Below are positions 21,204-33,053 of a stretch of DNA of 64,000 nucleotides, piece by piece. The stretch covers positions 62,001-126,000 of the forward strand of contig JAHHTH010000004.1 in NCBI GenBank assembly GCA_020024755.1, given 5' to 3'. The DNA is from Mycoplasmataceae bacterium (GTDB taxonomy: Bacteria > Bacillota_I > Bacilli_A > Mycoplasmatales > Mycoplasmoidaceae). The notes below the pieces were generated by a model. It was not told where the DNA came from. It worked only from the letters and a program-made list of their open reading frames with translations, and did no database searches. How positions within the stretch are numbered: position 1 is the stretch's first letter; each line of letters begins with the position of its first letter. The translations under genes were made by a program, and so were the position numbers.

Positions 21204-22757
21204 ATGAATAAGACTATTCATCAGTCAAAGCCAGTTGGCTTTAGACAGAAGTTTAGAAATTATTTTAGATTTGATTCTTATGGAGCAATCCTTAAGAAAG
21301 AAATTATTGGTGGGATAAGTACATTCTTAGCAATGGCTTATATCCTAGCAGTAAACCCAGCTTTAGTTGGAAATTCTCCTATTGAAGTTGGAAATGAATC
21401 AGCTGGTCTTGCTTCACAATACTTAGGTGGTTTATTCCTAGCCACAGCATTATCAGCATTTTTAGGAACAATGTTTATGGGGCTTTGAGCAAGAGTTCCT
21501 ATAGCAGTTGCTCCAGGGATGGGGCTTAATGCATTCTTTGCATTTACAGTTGCTCAATCTGTAGGGTTCCAATCAGCTCTTACAGTTACTATTCTTTCAG
21601 GTATTCTTTATTTTGCAGTAGTGCTTACACCTGCAAGACAAAAGATTGCAGAAATGATTCCACATAACTTTAAGATTGCTATTGGAGCAGCTATTGGTAT
21701 CTTTATTGCATATCTTGGTTTACAACAATCAGGTATTATTGTTAAAGATCAAGGACCTGCATTAGTATCAAGCATTGGTGATTTTAGCGATCCTTTAGTA
21801 ATCACAGCCTTATGTTTGACTATATTAGGTTTAATTCTTCACTTTGGTAAAATACCAGGTGCAATTGTAATTAATATGCTAATAGGTGCAGTAATCATAA
21901 TTATCTTAGTTTGTAGTGGTGCAGTTAGTGGTGCTACTTCATCTGATTTATTAGGAAGTTACGAAGACTTTAGTTCCTTTGCAGATGTTGCAAAAGCTGG
22001 ATGATTAGGTTTTGCAAATGTTGATATGTGAAAGAACCCTATGACTTACTTCGGTGTTCTATCGTTCTTATACATGGACTTCTTTGATACAACTGGAAGT
22101 TTAATTGTTATTGGTAGAATGGTTGATTTTGACAAAGTAGAACCAAAGTGAGTTGCTAGAGCTAATGAAGTAGATGCTATTTGTACATTTGCTGGTGCAG
22201 CTATGGGTTCTACAACAGTAACTACATTCGTTGAATCTACAGTGGGTGTAAGTGCTGGTGCTAAAACAGGATTTAGTGCATTAGTGACTTCATTATGTTT
22301 TGGATTATCAATTGCAGCTTGACCTATTCTACAAGTGTTTATGCCAATTGGTCCAGCTTTACGCCAACCTATTACTGCTCCTGTATTAATTGTTGTTGGA
22401 GCTATTATGATGTCACAAATCAAAGACTTTGAATGAGAAATCTTTGCAGACATTCCAACATTATTCATCACAATTATTATGATGGTATTAAGTAATAGTA
22501 TTGCTCATGGTTTATCATTTGGTATGATTACATTTGTACTTGTTAATGCTTCACTTGGTGCAATCCAAGCAATCAAGCACAAAAAGAAAGTAGTAAATGA
22601 TCTTACTATGCCAATTAGTGATGGAACAAAAACTGTTCCAGTTAGGGAATTCAATTATTTAAAGAGAGTTAATTGAGTTTGTATATTAATTGCAGTTATA
22701 TCATTAGTGTTCATAATCCTAGAACAAGGTAACGTTCATGGACATTGATTTAACTAA
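21204..22757 (+). CDS. NCS2-family purine permease (guanine/hypoxanthine/adenine)
   Basis: 517-residue secondary transporter of the AzgA-like NCS2 family. Seen: KKEIIGGISTFLAMAYILAVNPALVG at the N-terminus; WARVPIAVAPGMGLNAFFAFTV (the MGLNAFFA core motif); YMDFFDTTGSLIVIGRM, the substrate-site DFFDTxGT motif; and AGAAMGSTTVTTFVESTVGVSAGAKTG. About 12-14 helices can be drawn. Substrate is probably a purine base (hypoxanthine/guanine/adenine), fed to Hpt. Ribosome site AGAAAGG seven bases before the ATG. Its leader matches the purA leader, so transport and conversion are probably co-regulated. Ends before a strong hairpin terminator. Confidence 0.92.
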
Positions 22758-22781
22758 AATCTAAAATAATTCTAAATGTTG

Positions 22782-22812
22782 CAAGGGTGGGCCTATGGTC
22801 CACCTTTGTTTT
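22782..22812 (+). terminator. intrinsic terminator after the purine permease
   Basis: A 12-bp stem: CAAGGGTGGGCC, loop TAT, GGTCCACCTTTG (with wobble pairs), followed by TTTT. GC-rich for this genome, so it is a convincing stop signal. Confidence 0.85.
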
Positions 22813-22851
22813 ACAGAGCATAAAATATTATTGTTTTTAAATTAAAGTGGA

Positions 22852-23040
22852 TATAATAAAAACATTGAGACACATATAAAATAAAAAACATGCTTATTGC
22901 AAGTTGAGGTACAAGACTAAATAAATCATTTAGATCTTAGATACTTATGACTTCAAAACTTGAAAACATTTTATCCCAAGCTCAATATAGAACATAGTTA
23001 GATACCAGTCTATCTATTTTGTAGTCTAGGGGTAATATAT
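22852..23040 (+). promoter_or_regulatory. promoter and long leader of the metal ATPase
   Basis: TATAAT at 22852-22857 is followed by about 175 bases before the ATG at 23041. The leader is not ORF-like except for a 16-codon ATG reading frame at 22947-22997 without ribosome site. I recognise no riboswitch class. Its length, with most promoters here being close to the gene, suggests a regulatory leader. Confidence 0.4.
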
Positions 23041-25182
23041 ATGTCATGCTCTTGTTGTCATGATGATCACATCAATAAATGTGAAGCATCTAATAGAAAA
23101 AATATATTAAATTTATCATTAATGATTGTAAGTATTATCATAGCCTTTATTTTAGAAGGTGTTGAGATATATTATGCATTTGCAGGTTCAAATCAAACTA
23201 TGCCCATTTGAATGGACTGAGCTTCATTTGGATTATCAACAATTGTAGTTGGATTATATGGATGAAAGTTTGTGTATTGAAGCTATGAAGAAATCTTTAA
23301 GGAAAAGATGACTGGAATGTATACAATGATTAGTTTATGTATCATTGTTTCCTATGCCTTTAGTTTCTATCCTTTAATTGAAAATACTATTAACTATGCT
23401 CACAATATCCAAGAGCATGGAATGATGTCGTTTTTTCCTACAGCTGCAGTAGTTGCTGCTACTATAAATTTAGGGAATTATTTAACAACTAAATTAGAAC
23501 ATAAAGCAGAAGATGATATTACCGCAATTGCAACACTAAAAGTTAATGATGCTAATTTATTCAATCCTAAAACTAAGAAGAATAAAATTGTTAATATTGA
23601 TACATTGCAAATTAATGATCTTATTCAAGTAAATAAAGGTGAATCTATCCCCGTAGATTGTGTAGTTTATAAAGGCTTAACATATATTGATGAATCTTCT
23701 ATTACTGGCGAATCAAAACCACAAAAGAAAACATATAATAGCAATTTAATTAGTGGAACAATAAATGTTGGCAATACAATTATTGCTAAAGTAATTAGAA
23801 CAAGCAAGGATTCTACATTAAATCAAATCTTAGAAAATGTTAAAAGAATACAAGAAGAAAAACCTAAATATCAAAAGATTGCTGATAGATTATCTAAATG
23901 ATTTGTTCCAATCATAATAGTGCTTGCAATTACTACATTTTGTATCCAAGCATTTGTACCTGGAATAGAGGATGTTTCTAGTGCTTGATTATTTGGTAAC
24001 GAAAGGCCAAGTAATAATTATGTTGCAGCAATTTATTATGCAGTTGCAGTACTTGCGGTTTCATGTCCTTGTGCACTAGGTGTAGCAATACCATTTGCAA
24101 GTTTATCAGGAATATCTAAAGCTTCTAAAAATGGTATCATTATTAACCATGCATCTGCATATGAAAAAGTAAATAAAATAGATCTTATTGCATTTGATAA
24201 AACTGGTACCTTAACAAAAGGTAAATTTGAAGTTAAATCTATTATTGGTAATACTAAATATGCAGAACTAATTTACCATATGGAATCAAAGTCAATTCAC
24301 CCATTAGCTAAATCATATACTGATTGATATATATCTAAACATAAGAATATTAAGAATAGAGATATCAAAGTAAGTGAATTAAGTGGAGTAGGTTTGTTAT
24401 ATAAAGAAAATAATAAAACTACATATAAACTTGTGTCTTATAAATTTATAAAAGATAATATTACTAAATTAAAACTAAACAAAGATGTAGAAAAGTATGT
24501 TAATAGATTTGAAACATCACAAGAAAATTATTTAACTTCATTAGCCTTTTTAATAAAGAATGATGTTGTTGAATCTGTTATAGTTTTTAAAGATTGCATT
24601 AATGAAAATACTCTTGAAACAATTAATGTACTAAAGTCTAGAGGAATAGATATTTACATGATCACTGGAGATAATGAAAAATCTGCAAAAAAACTTGCTA
24701 CACAATTAGGCATAAAATATTATGCAAACGTATTACCAAATCAAAAAGCTGAGATAGTAAAACAATTTCAATCTGAAGGTCATTGTGTTTGCTATGTCGG
24801 TGATGGAATTAATGATCTAGAAGTATTAAAGCAAGCTAACTTATCTATGGCAATTAATAAAGACAATGCAATAGTAAACAATGTAGCTGATATATCAATT
24901 TTAAATAAAGATATTATGAGTGTTATCAAAACAATCTTTATTACTAAATTAATTAGAAGAGTAATATTCCTTAATTTATTTTGAGCATTCTTTTATAACA
25001 CTATAACAATTCCACTAACTATGCTTGGATATTTACCAGCTTTCTTAGCAGTTATTGCAATGGCTTGTTCTGATGCCTTTGTAATAATTAACTCAATATT
25101 CTTTAAATCTAAGAAGTTTAGATATGTATCTAGAAAGGAAGCTAGATTAATTGATAAGGCTAAATATGATTTAACTATTTAG
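23041..25182 (+). CDS. P1B-type heavy-metal (probably copper) ATPase
   Basis: 713-residue ATP-driven metal exporter. The N-terminus MSCSCCHDDH is a metal-binding Cys/His patch in place of a full HMA domain. Two helices, then the actuator motif ESSITGESKPQ (TGE), the CPC motif in AVSCPCALGVAIP (near residue 342), the phosphorylation site FDKTGTLTKG (about 387), an SIHPLAKS HP motif, and VGDGINDLEVL. CPC with HP means P1B; CPC is typical of Cu+ and Ag+ or Zn/Cd, so copper is likely but not certain. Its role is detoxification. A long leader precedes it; TAG stop at 25180. A MerB-like gene at 49337 is the only other metal-linked gene in sight. Confidence 0.9.
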
Positions 25183-25260
25183 TAGTGAAGATTAATACTG
25201 TTTACTATATTGATACTAGACAAGCTAATACTTGCTAAATGGTTTGAAAATTTACTAAAA

Positions 25261-25368
25261 TATGCAAAATCCTATAGTTTTTTGAGAAAAAATATGCAAA
25301 ATCCTATAGTTTTTCAAAAAAATATGCAAAATCCTACACTTTTTTGAGAAAAAATATGCAAAATCCTA
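25261..25368 (+). repeat. repeat array in front of AAA copy B
   Basis: Four direct repeats of TATGCAAAATCCTA start at 25261, 25293, 25323 and 25355 (spacing 32, 30, 32). Between them lie T-runs, TTTTTTGAGAAAAA-like or TTTTTCAAAAAA. All are in the 25 bases to 130 bases upstream of the ATG at 25394, in the same direction. The repeat differs in sequence from those before copies A and C but holds the same position. Confidence 0.85.
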
Positions 25369-25393
25369 AATTATGTCTAAAATAATAGGTATT

Positions 25394-26782
25394 ATGATAT
25401 CTAATGAAAATAAAAAAGTTATTTTAAAAAGAGATTTTGAAGACGAAATAGAAAGATGATATACAGGCTCTCGTAGTGATTGTGCACTTGTAGTTACAGG
25501 AGCTAGACAAGTAGGTAAAACTACAGGTATTGTTAATTGAGCTAATAGAACTGGTAGAAAATTAATAAAATTTGATCTAAGTGAAAATATTAAGTATGTT
25601 GATAGAATATGTAGTGCTAAATCTCATGAAGAAGTATTACAAATAGTATGTGAAGCATTAGGTATTAGACAATCTGAAATTGAAATTTTATTTTTAGATG
25701 AAATTCAAATGCACCCAGATTCTTTGTATCTATGTAGATTATTTAGAGATAAAAAAGTTAAACTAATTTGCAGTGGAAGTTTGCTAGGCACTAAATTGTC
25801 TATAAATTCCAAAAGAACTGATGTTGGTTCTAAAGCTTATTTACAAGTTTATCCATTAAACTTTAAAGAATTTTTACAATGAACTAATAATGATATGAAG
25901 ATTCAAATTATTGAAGATGCATATAATAATAAAACACAAATAAGTAAACCTCTTCATAATGAATTAATGGATTTGATGTATAAATTTTTATTAATAGGTG
26001 GAATGCCAAGAGTAGTAGCAACTTATCTTGAAGAAGGAATGCTTATAAATAATGAAGTATATGATAGAAAAACAGAAATTTATAAATGTTACTTAAGTGA
26101 TAATCAAGAATCATTTTATGCTTATGATAAAAATAGATCTGAAACTATAAAAACTATAGATTTAATTTTTAATAAGATAGATCAATTTGTAATACAACCA
26201 GAAAGCAAGAGATTCATAATAACAGATATAGATAAAAACTTCAGATATTCAAATGTAGAAGTACCATTAAGTATTTTAAAAAATAGTAATATTGCTATTT
26301 CTGCAAATATGGTAGAAATACCTGAGTTTCCTCTTGAACATCATATGTCAGAATCTCAATTTAAACTTTATTATAGTGATGTAGGATTATTAACTTCAAA
26401 ATTGAAAATGGATTATTCTAAATTGATTTCTTTCCAGAATGAAAATTCTAATTCAGCAATATGAGGTGGAATTATAGAAAATTATGTTGCTCAAGAATTC
26501 CAAACAGCAAAATTATATTATTGAAAAGGATACCTTAAATCTAAGAATAAATATGAAGTCGATTTCTTACTTCAGTATTCAAAAGATGGATCTATATTCC
26601 CATGTGAAGTTAAATCACATATAAAACAACATAAGCGTGCAACTTCATTAAATGCATATATTGGCGAATATAAACCTAAGGCAGTAATTTGTATAGGACC
26701 TAATAATTTTGGTGTGAATGGGAATAAATACTATATCCCACTATATGCAGTATTTAGATTAAAACAAGACTTTGATTTTTAA
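25394..26782 (+). CDS. AAA_14/DUF4143 ATPase with PD-(D/E)XK-like C-terminus, copy B
   Basis: A 462-residue COG1373-type protein. Walker A GARQVGKT at about residues 36-43, Walker B EILFLDEIQM, sensor KLICSGSLLG, DUF4143 middle with LIGGMPRVVATYLEEG, and near the end KYEVDFLLQYSKDGSIFPCEVKS, where Asp and Glu-x-Lys are kept as in PD-(D/E)XK enzymes. An in-frame ATG at 25373 would add seven residues; 25394 has AGG five bases before it, so either is possible. It lies between the metal ATPase (same strand) and NAD kinase (opposite). Upstream come four 14-base repeats. The two-domain plan equals copies A and C; sequences differ strongly. Confidence 0.85.
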
Positions 26783-26831
26783 TACATTGACACTAGTTTT
26801 CATTATTAAAAGCATAATTCAATTTATGGAT

Positions 26832-27563
26832 TCAATTCTTTGTATCAGTCTTGATTAGTAATTTAGCTTTTGATGTAGCGTGTTCTACTGTAATAGTTAT
26901 ATCTTTTTCTTCAATATTAATTACTTGTCCATCTGAGATTAAGGAACATCCTTGGTTATAGTTACTTGCACTTATTTTAATTTTATCTTTATTACTTATT
27001 ACTAAAGGGCTTCCTAACGATGAGTAATGTCTATTATGGATTGGTTCTATTTCAGTAATAGACATAACAGGTAGGTTAGGCATTAAGATTGCTCCACCTA
27101 ATGATTTAGATCTAGCTGTTGAACCTAAGGGAGTAGTGATAAGGATTCCATTAGCCTTTAGATTTTGCAATAGTTCATTATTGATATATACACTTAAGCT
27201 AATTGCATATGGTGAACTTATTACAAAATCATTAATAGCATAGTGACATGCTGTTCCTTGGCATACTCTTAGTAATGATATAGATTGATAATTATCTTCA
27301 TTTACTAAGTCTTCAATATTTAAATTGTCTGCATCTTGCTTGTAGCTATAAAATCCTAATGTTCCTGCATTAATAAAAATAATTCTTGCTTTTGGATTAT
27401 CTAGATATGGTGCAGTATTTTTTAAAAATCATCCATCACCGCCAATAATAAATATATATTCAAAGTCATTAGACTGTTTAGAATGTTCTAACAATTTTGT
27501 TATTTCAGCGCTTTTATTTAAAGCTTCTAGATTTGTTTTATCTACAATGATTTTGTATTTCAT
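26832..27563 (-). CDS. nadK: NAD kinase
   Basis: A 243-residue enzyme making NADP from NAD and ATP. Signature GGDGWFLK at residues 41-48, GTLGFYSY, and ILITTPLGSTARSKSLGGAI, which is the family's conserved TPTGSTAY block with TPLGSTAR here. IEDLVNEDNYQSISLLR is typical. It is compact, as in mycoplasmas. Faces copy B tail-to-tail (50 bases between). Its start is 217 bases from the dnaK start on the other strand, so the two genes share a divergent control region. Trp appears twice, one by TGA. Confidence 0.92.
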
Positions 27564-27660
27564 ATGAATATTATAAGATATGTTTAATTCATTAATAAAG
27601 ATATTATGTAGCTATTTCAGTATTGAATCGGAACAAATATTGATATTTTTCCTTTAAAAG

Positions 27661-27676
27661 TTTACCAATAGGTAAA
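27661..27676. promoter_or_regulatory. hairpin/palindrome upstream of dnaK
   Basis: TTTACC-AATA-GGTAAA, a perfect 6-bp inverted repeat in the divergent gap between nadK and dnaK. It is not next to a T-run, so it could be an operator for either gene. Its binding protein is unknown. Confidence 0.35.
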
Positions 27677-27698
27677 AGCACAAGATATTTAGCATAAA

Positions 27699-27725
27699 TT
27701 AGCAAAGTTTTGAAAATGTTGCTAA
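27699..27725. promoter_or_regulatory. CIRCE-like HrcA operator of dnaK
   Basis: A 9-9-9 inverted repeat: TTAGCAAAG, nine bases, TGTTGCTAA. The outer six bases per arm match the CIRCE consensus TTAGCACTC-N9-GAGTGCTAA; the inner three do not. Its right arm overlaps the -35 zone of TATAAT at 27744-27749, as CIRCE usually does. HrcA should repress dnaK here. Confidence 0.75.
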
Positions 27726-27743
27726 TTTTTACAAATTTGGGTA

Positions 27744-27749
27744 TATAAT
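27744..27749 (+). promoter_or_regulatory. -10 box of dnaK
   Basis: TATAAT, with the CIRCE-like arm upstream and a full AGGAGG ribosome site at 27766-27771, nine bases before the ATG at 27781. Confidence 0.65.
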
Positions 27750-27780
27750 ATAACCACAATTAATTAGGAGGATTGAAAAT

Positions 27781-29571
27781 ATGGCAAAAGAATTTATTTT
27801 AGGTATTGACCTTGGTACAACAAACTCATGTGCCGCAATTATGAAAGATGGTAAACCAGAAGTTCTTGAAAATCCAGAAGGTAAAAGAACTACTCCATCA
27901 ATTGTTTCATTCAAAAATGACGAAATTTTAGTTGGTGATGTTGCTAAACGTCAAATGATCACTAACATCAACACTGTATCTTCTGTTAAGAGATTAATGG
28001 GTACAGATCAAAAAGTTGATATTAAAGATAAAAAATATACACCACAAGAAATTAGTGCAAAAATTTTAAGTTACATTAAAACATTTGCTGAACAAAAAGT
28101 TGGTCAAAAAATTGCTAAGGCTGTAATTACTGTTCCAGCTTACTTCAATGATGCTGAACGTCAAGCAACTAAGGATGCGGGTAAAATTGCAGGATTAGAA
28201 GTATTAAGAATTATCAATGAACCAACAGCAGCTGCATTAGCTTATGGTCTAGAAAAAGCAGATAAAGAAGAAAAGATTTTAGTATATGACCTTGGTGGTG
28301 GTACATTCGACGTATCTATCCTTGAAATGTCAGGTGGTACTTTTGAAGTATTAGCTACTAGTGGTGATAACAAACTTGGTGGTGACGACTGAGACCAAAA
28401 GATTATTGATTGAATGATCGAAGAATTCAAGAAACAAAATCCAGATGTTAAAGTTGATGACAAAATGGCTATGCAAAGATTTAAAGATGCTGCCGAAAAA
28501 GCTAAGATTGAATTATCTGGAACTACTACAACACAAATCATGTTGCCATTCATTGCTGTAGGACCTGAAGGACCTATTAACTTCGAAATTGAATTAACTC
28601 GTGCTAAATTTGAATCATTAACTAAAGATTTATTAGAAAGAACTAAGAAACCAGTTGAAGATGCAATTAAACAATCTAAGTTAGACAAATCTCAAATTGA
28701 TAAGGTTTTATTAGTTGGTGGTTCTACAAGAATGCCAGCAGTTCAAGAATTAGTTAAAAAATTAACTGGTAAAGAACTAAACAAATCAATTAACCCTGAC
28801 GAAGTAGTTGCTTTAGGTGCAGCTATTCAAGGTGGGGTTCTATCTGGTGAAGTTGAAGACATCTTATTATTGGATGTTACTCCATTAACATTATCTATTG
28901 AAACATTAGGTGGTGTAGCTACTCCATTAATTAAGAGAAATACAACTATTCCAGTTTCTAAATCTCAAATCTTCTCAACTGCAGTTGATAACCAACCAGC
29001 AGTAGATGTTAAAGTTGTACAAGGTGAAAGACCTATGGCAGCTGATAACAAATTATTAGGTGACTTTACATTATCTGGAATTGATCCTGCTCCAAAAGGA
29101 CAACCACAAATTCAAATTACATTCAATATTGATGCAGATGGTATTATCAACGTTTCTGCTAAAGACTTAAAGACTAACAAAGAAGCTGAAATTACAATTA
29201 AAGACAGCAATGGTTTAAGTAAAGACGAAATCGATAGAATGGTTAAAGAAGCTGAAGAACACAAAGAAGCTGATGATAAGATCAAGAAAGAAAAAGAAGT
29301 ATCTAATAGAGCTGAAGCTTTAATTAATGGTTTAAAAGAAGGACTTGAAAAAGAAGGCGATAAATTATCTGAAGACCAAAAGAAACAAGCTGAAGAACAA
29401 ATTAAAGAATTAGAAACTTTAAAAGAAAACAAAGATTGAGACAAACTAAAAGAAAAGATTGATGCATTCGAAGCTATGGCTCAACAATTTGCTAACATGG
29501 GTGGAATGTCTGGAACTGATTCAAGTGATGATGATGTTAAGACAACTACAACTGATGAAGATAAGAAATAA
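27781..29571 (+). CDS. dnaK: chaperone protein DnaK (Hsp70)
   Basis: 596 residues: the ATP-driven chaperone that binds unfolded protein segments with DnaJ and GrpE. The first line IDLGTTNSCAAIMKDGKPEVLENPEGKRTTPSI and the ATP-site LVYDLGGGTFDVSIL and LVGGSTRMPAVQELVK motifs are intact; the nucleotide-binding domain runs to about residue 365, the linker is DILLLDVTPLTLSIETLGG, and the substrate-binding domain follows. A charged, alpha-helical lid ends in acidic repeats. TGA for Trp occurs three times (DDWDQK, IDWMI and DWDKL). It is monocistronic, between a CIRCE-like site and a hairpin terminator. Confidence 0.97.
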
Positions 29572-29600
29572 TAACTACTTCATTTATTAATAATAGATAA

Positions 29601-29636
29601 AAATAACTTATGGTGAAAATCATAGGTTATTTTTAT
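29601..29636 (+). terminator. terminator after dnaK
   Basis: AAATAACTTATG, loop GTGAAAAT, CATAGGTTATTT: a 12-bp stem with one T-G wobble, followed by TTT. It lies 30 bases after the stop. Confidence 0.8.
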
Positions 29637-29651
29637 TACAATTAATATGTT

Positions 29652-31538
29652 ATGGAAATTAGTCAAATAATTCAAAACGACCAAAGTAATTTACCAGACA
29701 TATTAACAGGTGAAGCTTTCTCAGGTTATTTAGTAAATATTATCTTAAATGTCATCTTCTGTTTGGGTGTATTATTTACTACTTTTATTATTGTGAATAC
29801 ATATGAGCGTTCTAAGATTCATAACTACATAATTTCTAAATTTAAAGTTAGTATAGAATTTAATAAATTTATTACTGGAGCATTAGTAAGTTTATTTTCA
29901 TTATGATATCTGTTTATGAAGGATGTCAATTGATCATATTCTATATTTTTATTAGCTGCTATATCATTTGCTTTCTTTTATAACATTTATTTTTATATGG
30001 GATTTTTACCATTAACAATTGTTGTAATGGTTTTTCTATATTTTTCACCAAATAAAGGTGCAGAGATAAATAGTACTGCTATATATGATTTAATTCAAAA
30101 TGCTATTATTTTATTTCTAGCTACAATCTTTGGTTATTTATCTAGATGATTAAAGTGAAAAAATAATTCTTTATTCTTATTAACTAACATAACAATAATG
30201 GGTATTACTATTGCTGTTATGTTCCCAGTTGTTTATTCACAAGCAATTACACCATTAACTCCATATCAAATGTCAGTATATGGTATTGATTATGTCTTTT
30301 ATTTGATAATTGCATTCAGTAGCTTTTCTTTGTTTAAGATTGCAAAAAATTTCATTATGAAAACTGAAAAATTATCATTGAATGTATCTTTTAAAAAAGG
30401 ATTCATTTTACAGAAGTATTCTAAAGAACAAATCAAGAGATTTATTGTTGATGAAAATGTAAGTTATGCAGTGGTAATGAGAATAGATATTACAGGTACT
30501 GAATTATTAACAACTAAGCAAGGTTTATCATTTGCCTCTAGTATTAAAGATGAAGCCATAACATTATTAAAAGATAAGCTTGAAAATTATAAATCTATTT
30601 TCTATATGCAAGCTAATGATACTGAATTCTTTACAATGATTAAACTAGATGAAATTCCTAATAATACATCAACTATGATTAATGGGAATTCACTTAGTTC
30701 ACGTAAACCAACTGATATTCTTAAATTCATTGAAAAAGCAATTAAGAAATCAAAATTAGAATTAATTGAAAAAATGAATGAAGAAGTAAGCCAAGGTTTA
30801 ATTGAACAAAGTAAATTAAATGAAATAGAGTTTGCTGCCTTCTGTGCATTATATGGTGTAGAAACAAACGATTTAGATCAAATTAATAACATTTTAAATA
30901 AATGTAATAAGGCTAACATCTCTGCCACTAATGAAGTAGTTTATATTAAGATGGATTCAGGATTAGATATTGTTAAGAAATCTAAAGATAATATCTTATC
31001 AGAATATGGTTTATTCTCTCCTACATCTATCAACATCAAATTTAAAGTTGAACCATTCAAACAATGACAACTTTATCATATAAAAGCTATTAGTATTAAA
31101 CCATTCTTAACTACAAAACAAGAAATATGAGATACCACTGATAATAAAGTAATCTCATCAACATTAATGTGTCATACTTCAGCTAAAGGGATTAAGCAAT
31201 TCTTAAGTGATGGATTAAATAAAGATAAGAACATTTTATTATTGGACTATCCAAAGTATTTTATTAGTCAAAAGGATTTTAACTTATATGAATTAAATTC
31301 ACATATATCTTCATATGGACTAGAAAAAGATAAGTTCATTCTAAATATTTATTTTGATAATTTAGAAATTTCAGAAATATTTATTGATAACATAAACAAC
31401 ATTAAAAGAGGTGGTATCAAAATTGCATTTGCAAATATAAATAAAGCAATAAGCAAATCAACACTAAAGAAACTAAAAGAACTTAATCCAGAACTTATCT
31501 CTTACTGTAACCAAAAAAATAAACAAAATATTAAATAA
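29652..31538 (+). CDS. membrane protein with degenerate GGDEF/EAL-like regions
   Basis: A 628-residue protein: about six to seven N-terminal membrane helices (residues 25-230), then a soluble part. Residues about 265-345 have a GGDEF-like run (YAVVMRIDITGTELL, then QANDTEFFTMI where active cyclases have RxGGDEF). Residues about 475-620 resemble an EAL fold (FILNIYFDNLEISEIFIDN, then GGIKIAFANI where EAL enzymes read GxxIAxDDFG). All catalytic motifs are lost, so no c-di-GMP synthesis or breakdown is expected; it may be a sensor or scaffold. c-di-GMP systems are not usual in mollicutes. The likeness is by eye and could be wrong; a plain unknown membrane protein is the alternative. Confidence 0.45.
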
Positions 31539-31575
31539 ATATTAAAATTAATGTGTTAAGGAAAGGAGTCATGAT

Positions 31576-33051
31576 ATGGCAAAAATCAAGAGAAATAAAA
31601 AACTTAGTTTAGCTGATATTATTAATGACGCCTACTCAACATTAAATATTAGTAGAATTCTTAAACAAGTTAAAGGTAAACCAACTCATATTATCATTGA
31701 TACTCTAAACCAAATAGAAGATCCTGCTTCTATTATCTTTTGTTTAGTTGCTTTAGAAAAACAAAAGCCTCAAAAATTATTTATGGGTCTTAACTTTGAC
31801 AAACAAGAAGAAGTATTAGAAATAGCAACACCTAACCAATTAAAAGTAATTTTCAAAGGTTTATATGCCGATGATATTATGTCTATTCTAGATGAACACC
31901 AACAATATGAAAAACTTATTTTTCTAAGTATTGATAAATCAAGAAGAGTAGAAGTTAACCAAATCTCTAAATATGAAGAATATGAAATTGGGCGTATTAT
32001 GAACCCAGAATTCTTAGCTATTCAAAAGAATTGAACTATAAAGAAAGCTATTAACTTCATCAAGAATGAATATAAAGATGTAGAAACATCATCTAGTGTA
32101 TTTGTTACAGATGCTTATAACAAGATAGTAGGTGTTGTAAGAATCCACGACTTATTCTTCTCAGCTAAATGAAGTGAAAAAGTTAGAACCATTATGAGTG
32201 AAGACTTTTATAAAGTAAAACCAACTGACGAATTAGAAGATGTAATTAATTTATTTGATAGATATAATTTAACCAATTTACCTGTAGTAAATAATAGAGG
32301 TATATTAATTGGGCTTATAAGTAACAAAGATATTGCAACAGCAATTCAAGATGAAGCAACAGAAGATATTTATAACATGTATGGGATTACAGAAATGAAG
32401 GCTCCATATTTACATGCTTCAATTTGAAGTATTGCTAAGTCAAGATTGCTTTGATTAGCAATACTTATGATTGCCGCAACTATGACTTCATTTGTGCTTG
32501 ATCAATTCCAACATTTAGGAGAAACTCTAACATCTGGAATTTCTACAATAATGTTAGTGCCATTACTACCAGTACTTACTGGTACAAGTGGAAATGCTGG
32601 ATCACAAGCATCAGCTTCTGTAATTCGGTCTCTCTCTATTGGAGAAATTACTAAGAAAGAATATTGAAAAGCAATTAGAAAAGAAATTGCTGTAGGTTTA
32701 TTACTTGGTTTTATTTTGGCCATAATTAACTTTGCCAGAGTATTAATTTATTATGGTATTACTTTAGATAGCCAAATGGAAAAACTAAAAGATGTATTTG
32801 TTGGTGAAGGCAAAGGGTTTGTTTATGGTAAATTATCTATCATAGCTGCCACTACTTCTTTAACATTATTTATTTCAATATTCTTTTCTAAATTATTAGG
32901 TGCTGTATTACCAATTGTTGCTACTCAATTTAAAATAGACCCAACAGTAATGTCGGCTCCAATCTTAGCAACATTACTTGATATTGTTACCACTACTACA
33001 TTATTTGGAATAGGAATAGGTATAATACACGTAATTATACCAGGTGTATAG
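31576..33051 (+). CDS. mgtE: magnesium transporter MgtE
   Basis: A 491-residue Mg2+ channel. The N-terminal MgtE_N helical domain (about 30-135) and two CBS domains (about 150-265; LIGLISNKDIATAIQDEATEDIYN in the second) sense cytosolic Mg2+. Five C-terminal helices follow, with the pore motif PVLTGTSGNAGSQASASVIRSL and IGLLLGFILAIINFAR. Start 31576 has a perfect AAAGGAG ribosome site 7 bases upstream; an out-of-frame ATG at 31571 lies closer but does not lead to the family sequence. mnmG starts two bases after the stop, so they are one operon. Confidence 0.94.
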
Positions 33052-33053
33052 TT

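Noticed and set aside
22947..22997. 16-codon leader peptide in the metal ATPase leader
   Set aside because: No ribosome site, no Cys or His run, no overlap with a hairpin; could not be supported as a gene.
23183..23200. tRNA T-loop-like GGTTCAAATC
   Set aside because: Lies inside the metal ATPase frame and no cloverleaf can be drawn; the same holds for the hit near 3650 in lgt.
25261..25368. CRISPR array or IS end before AAA copy B
   Set aside because: Units are 14 bases with A/T filler of nearly constant sequence, not unique spacers; no transposase nearby.
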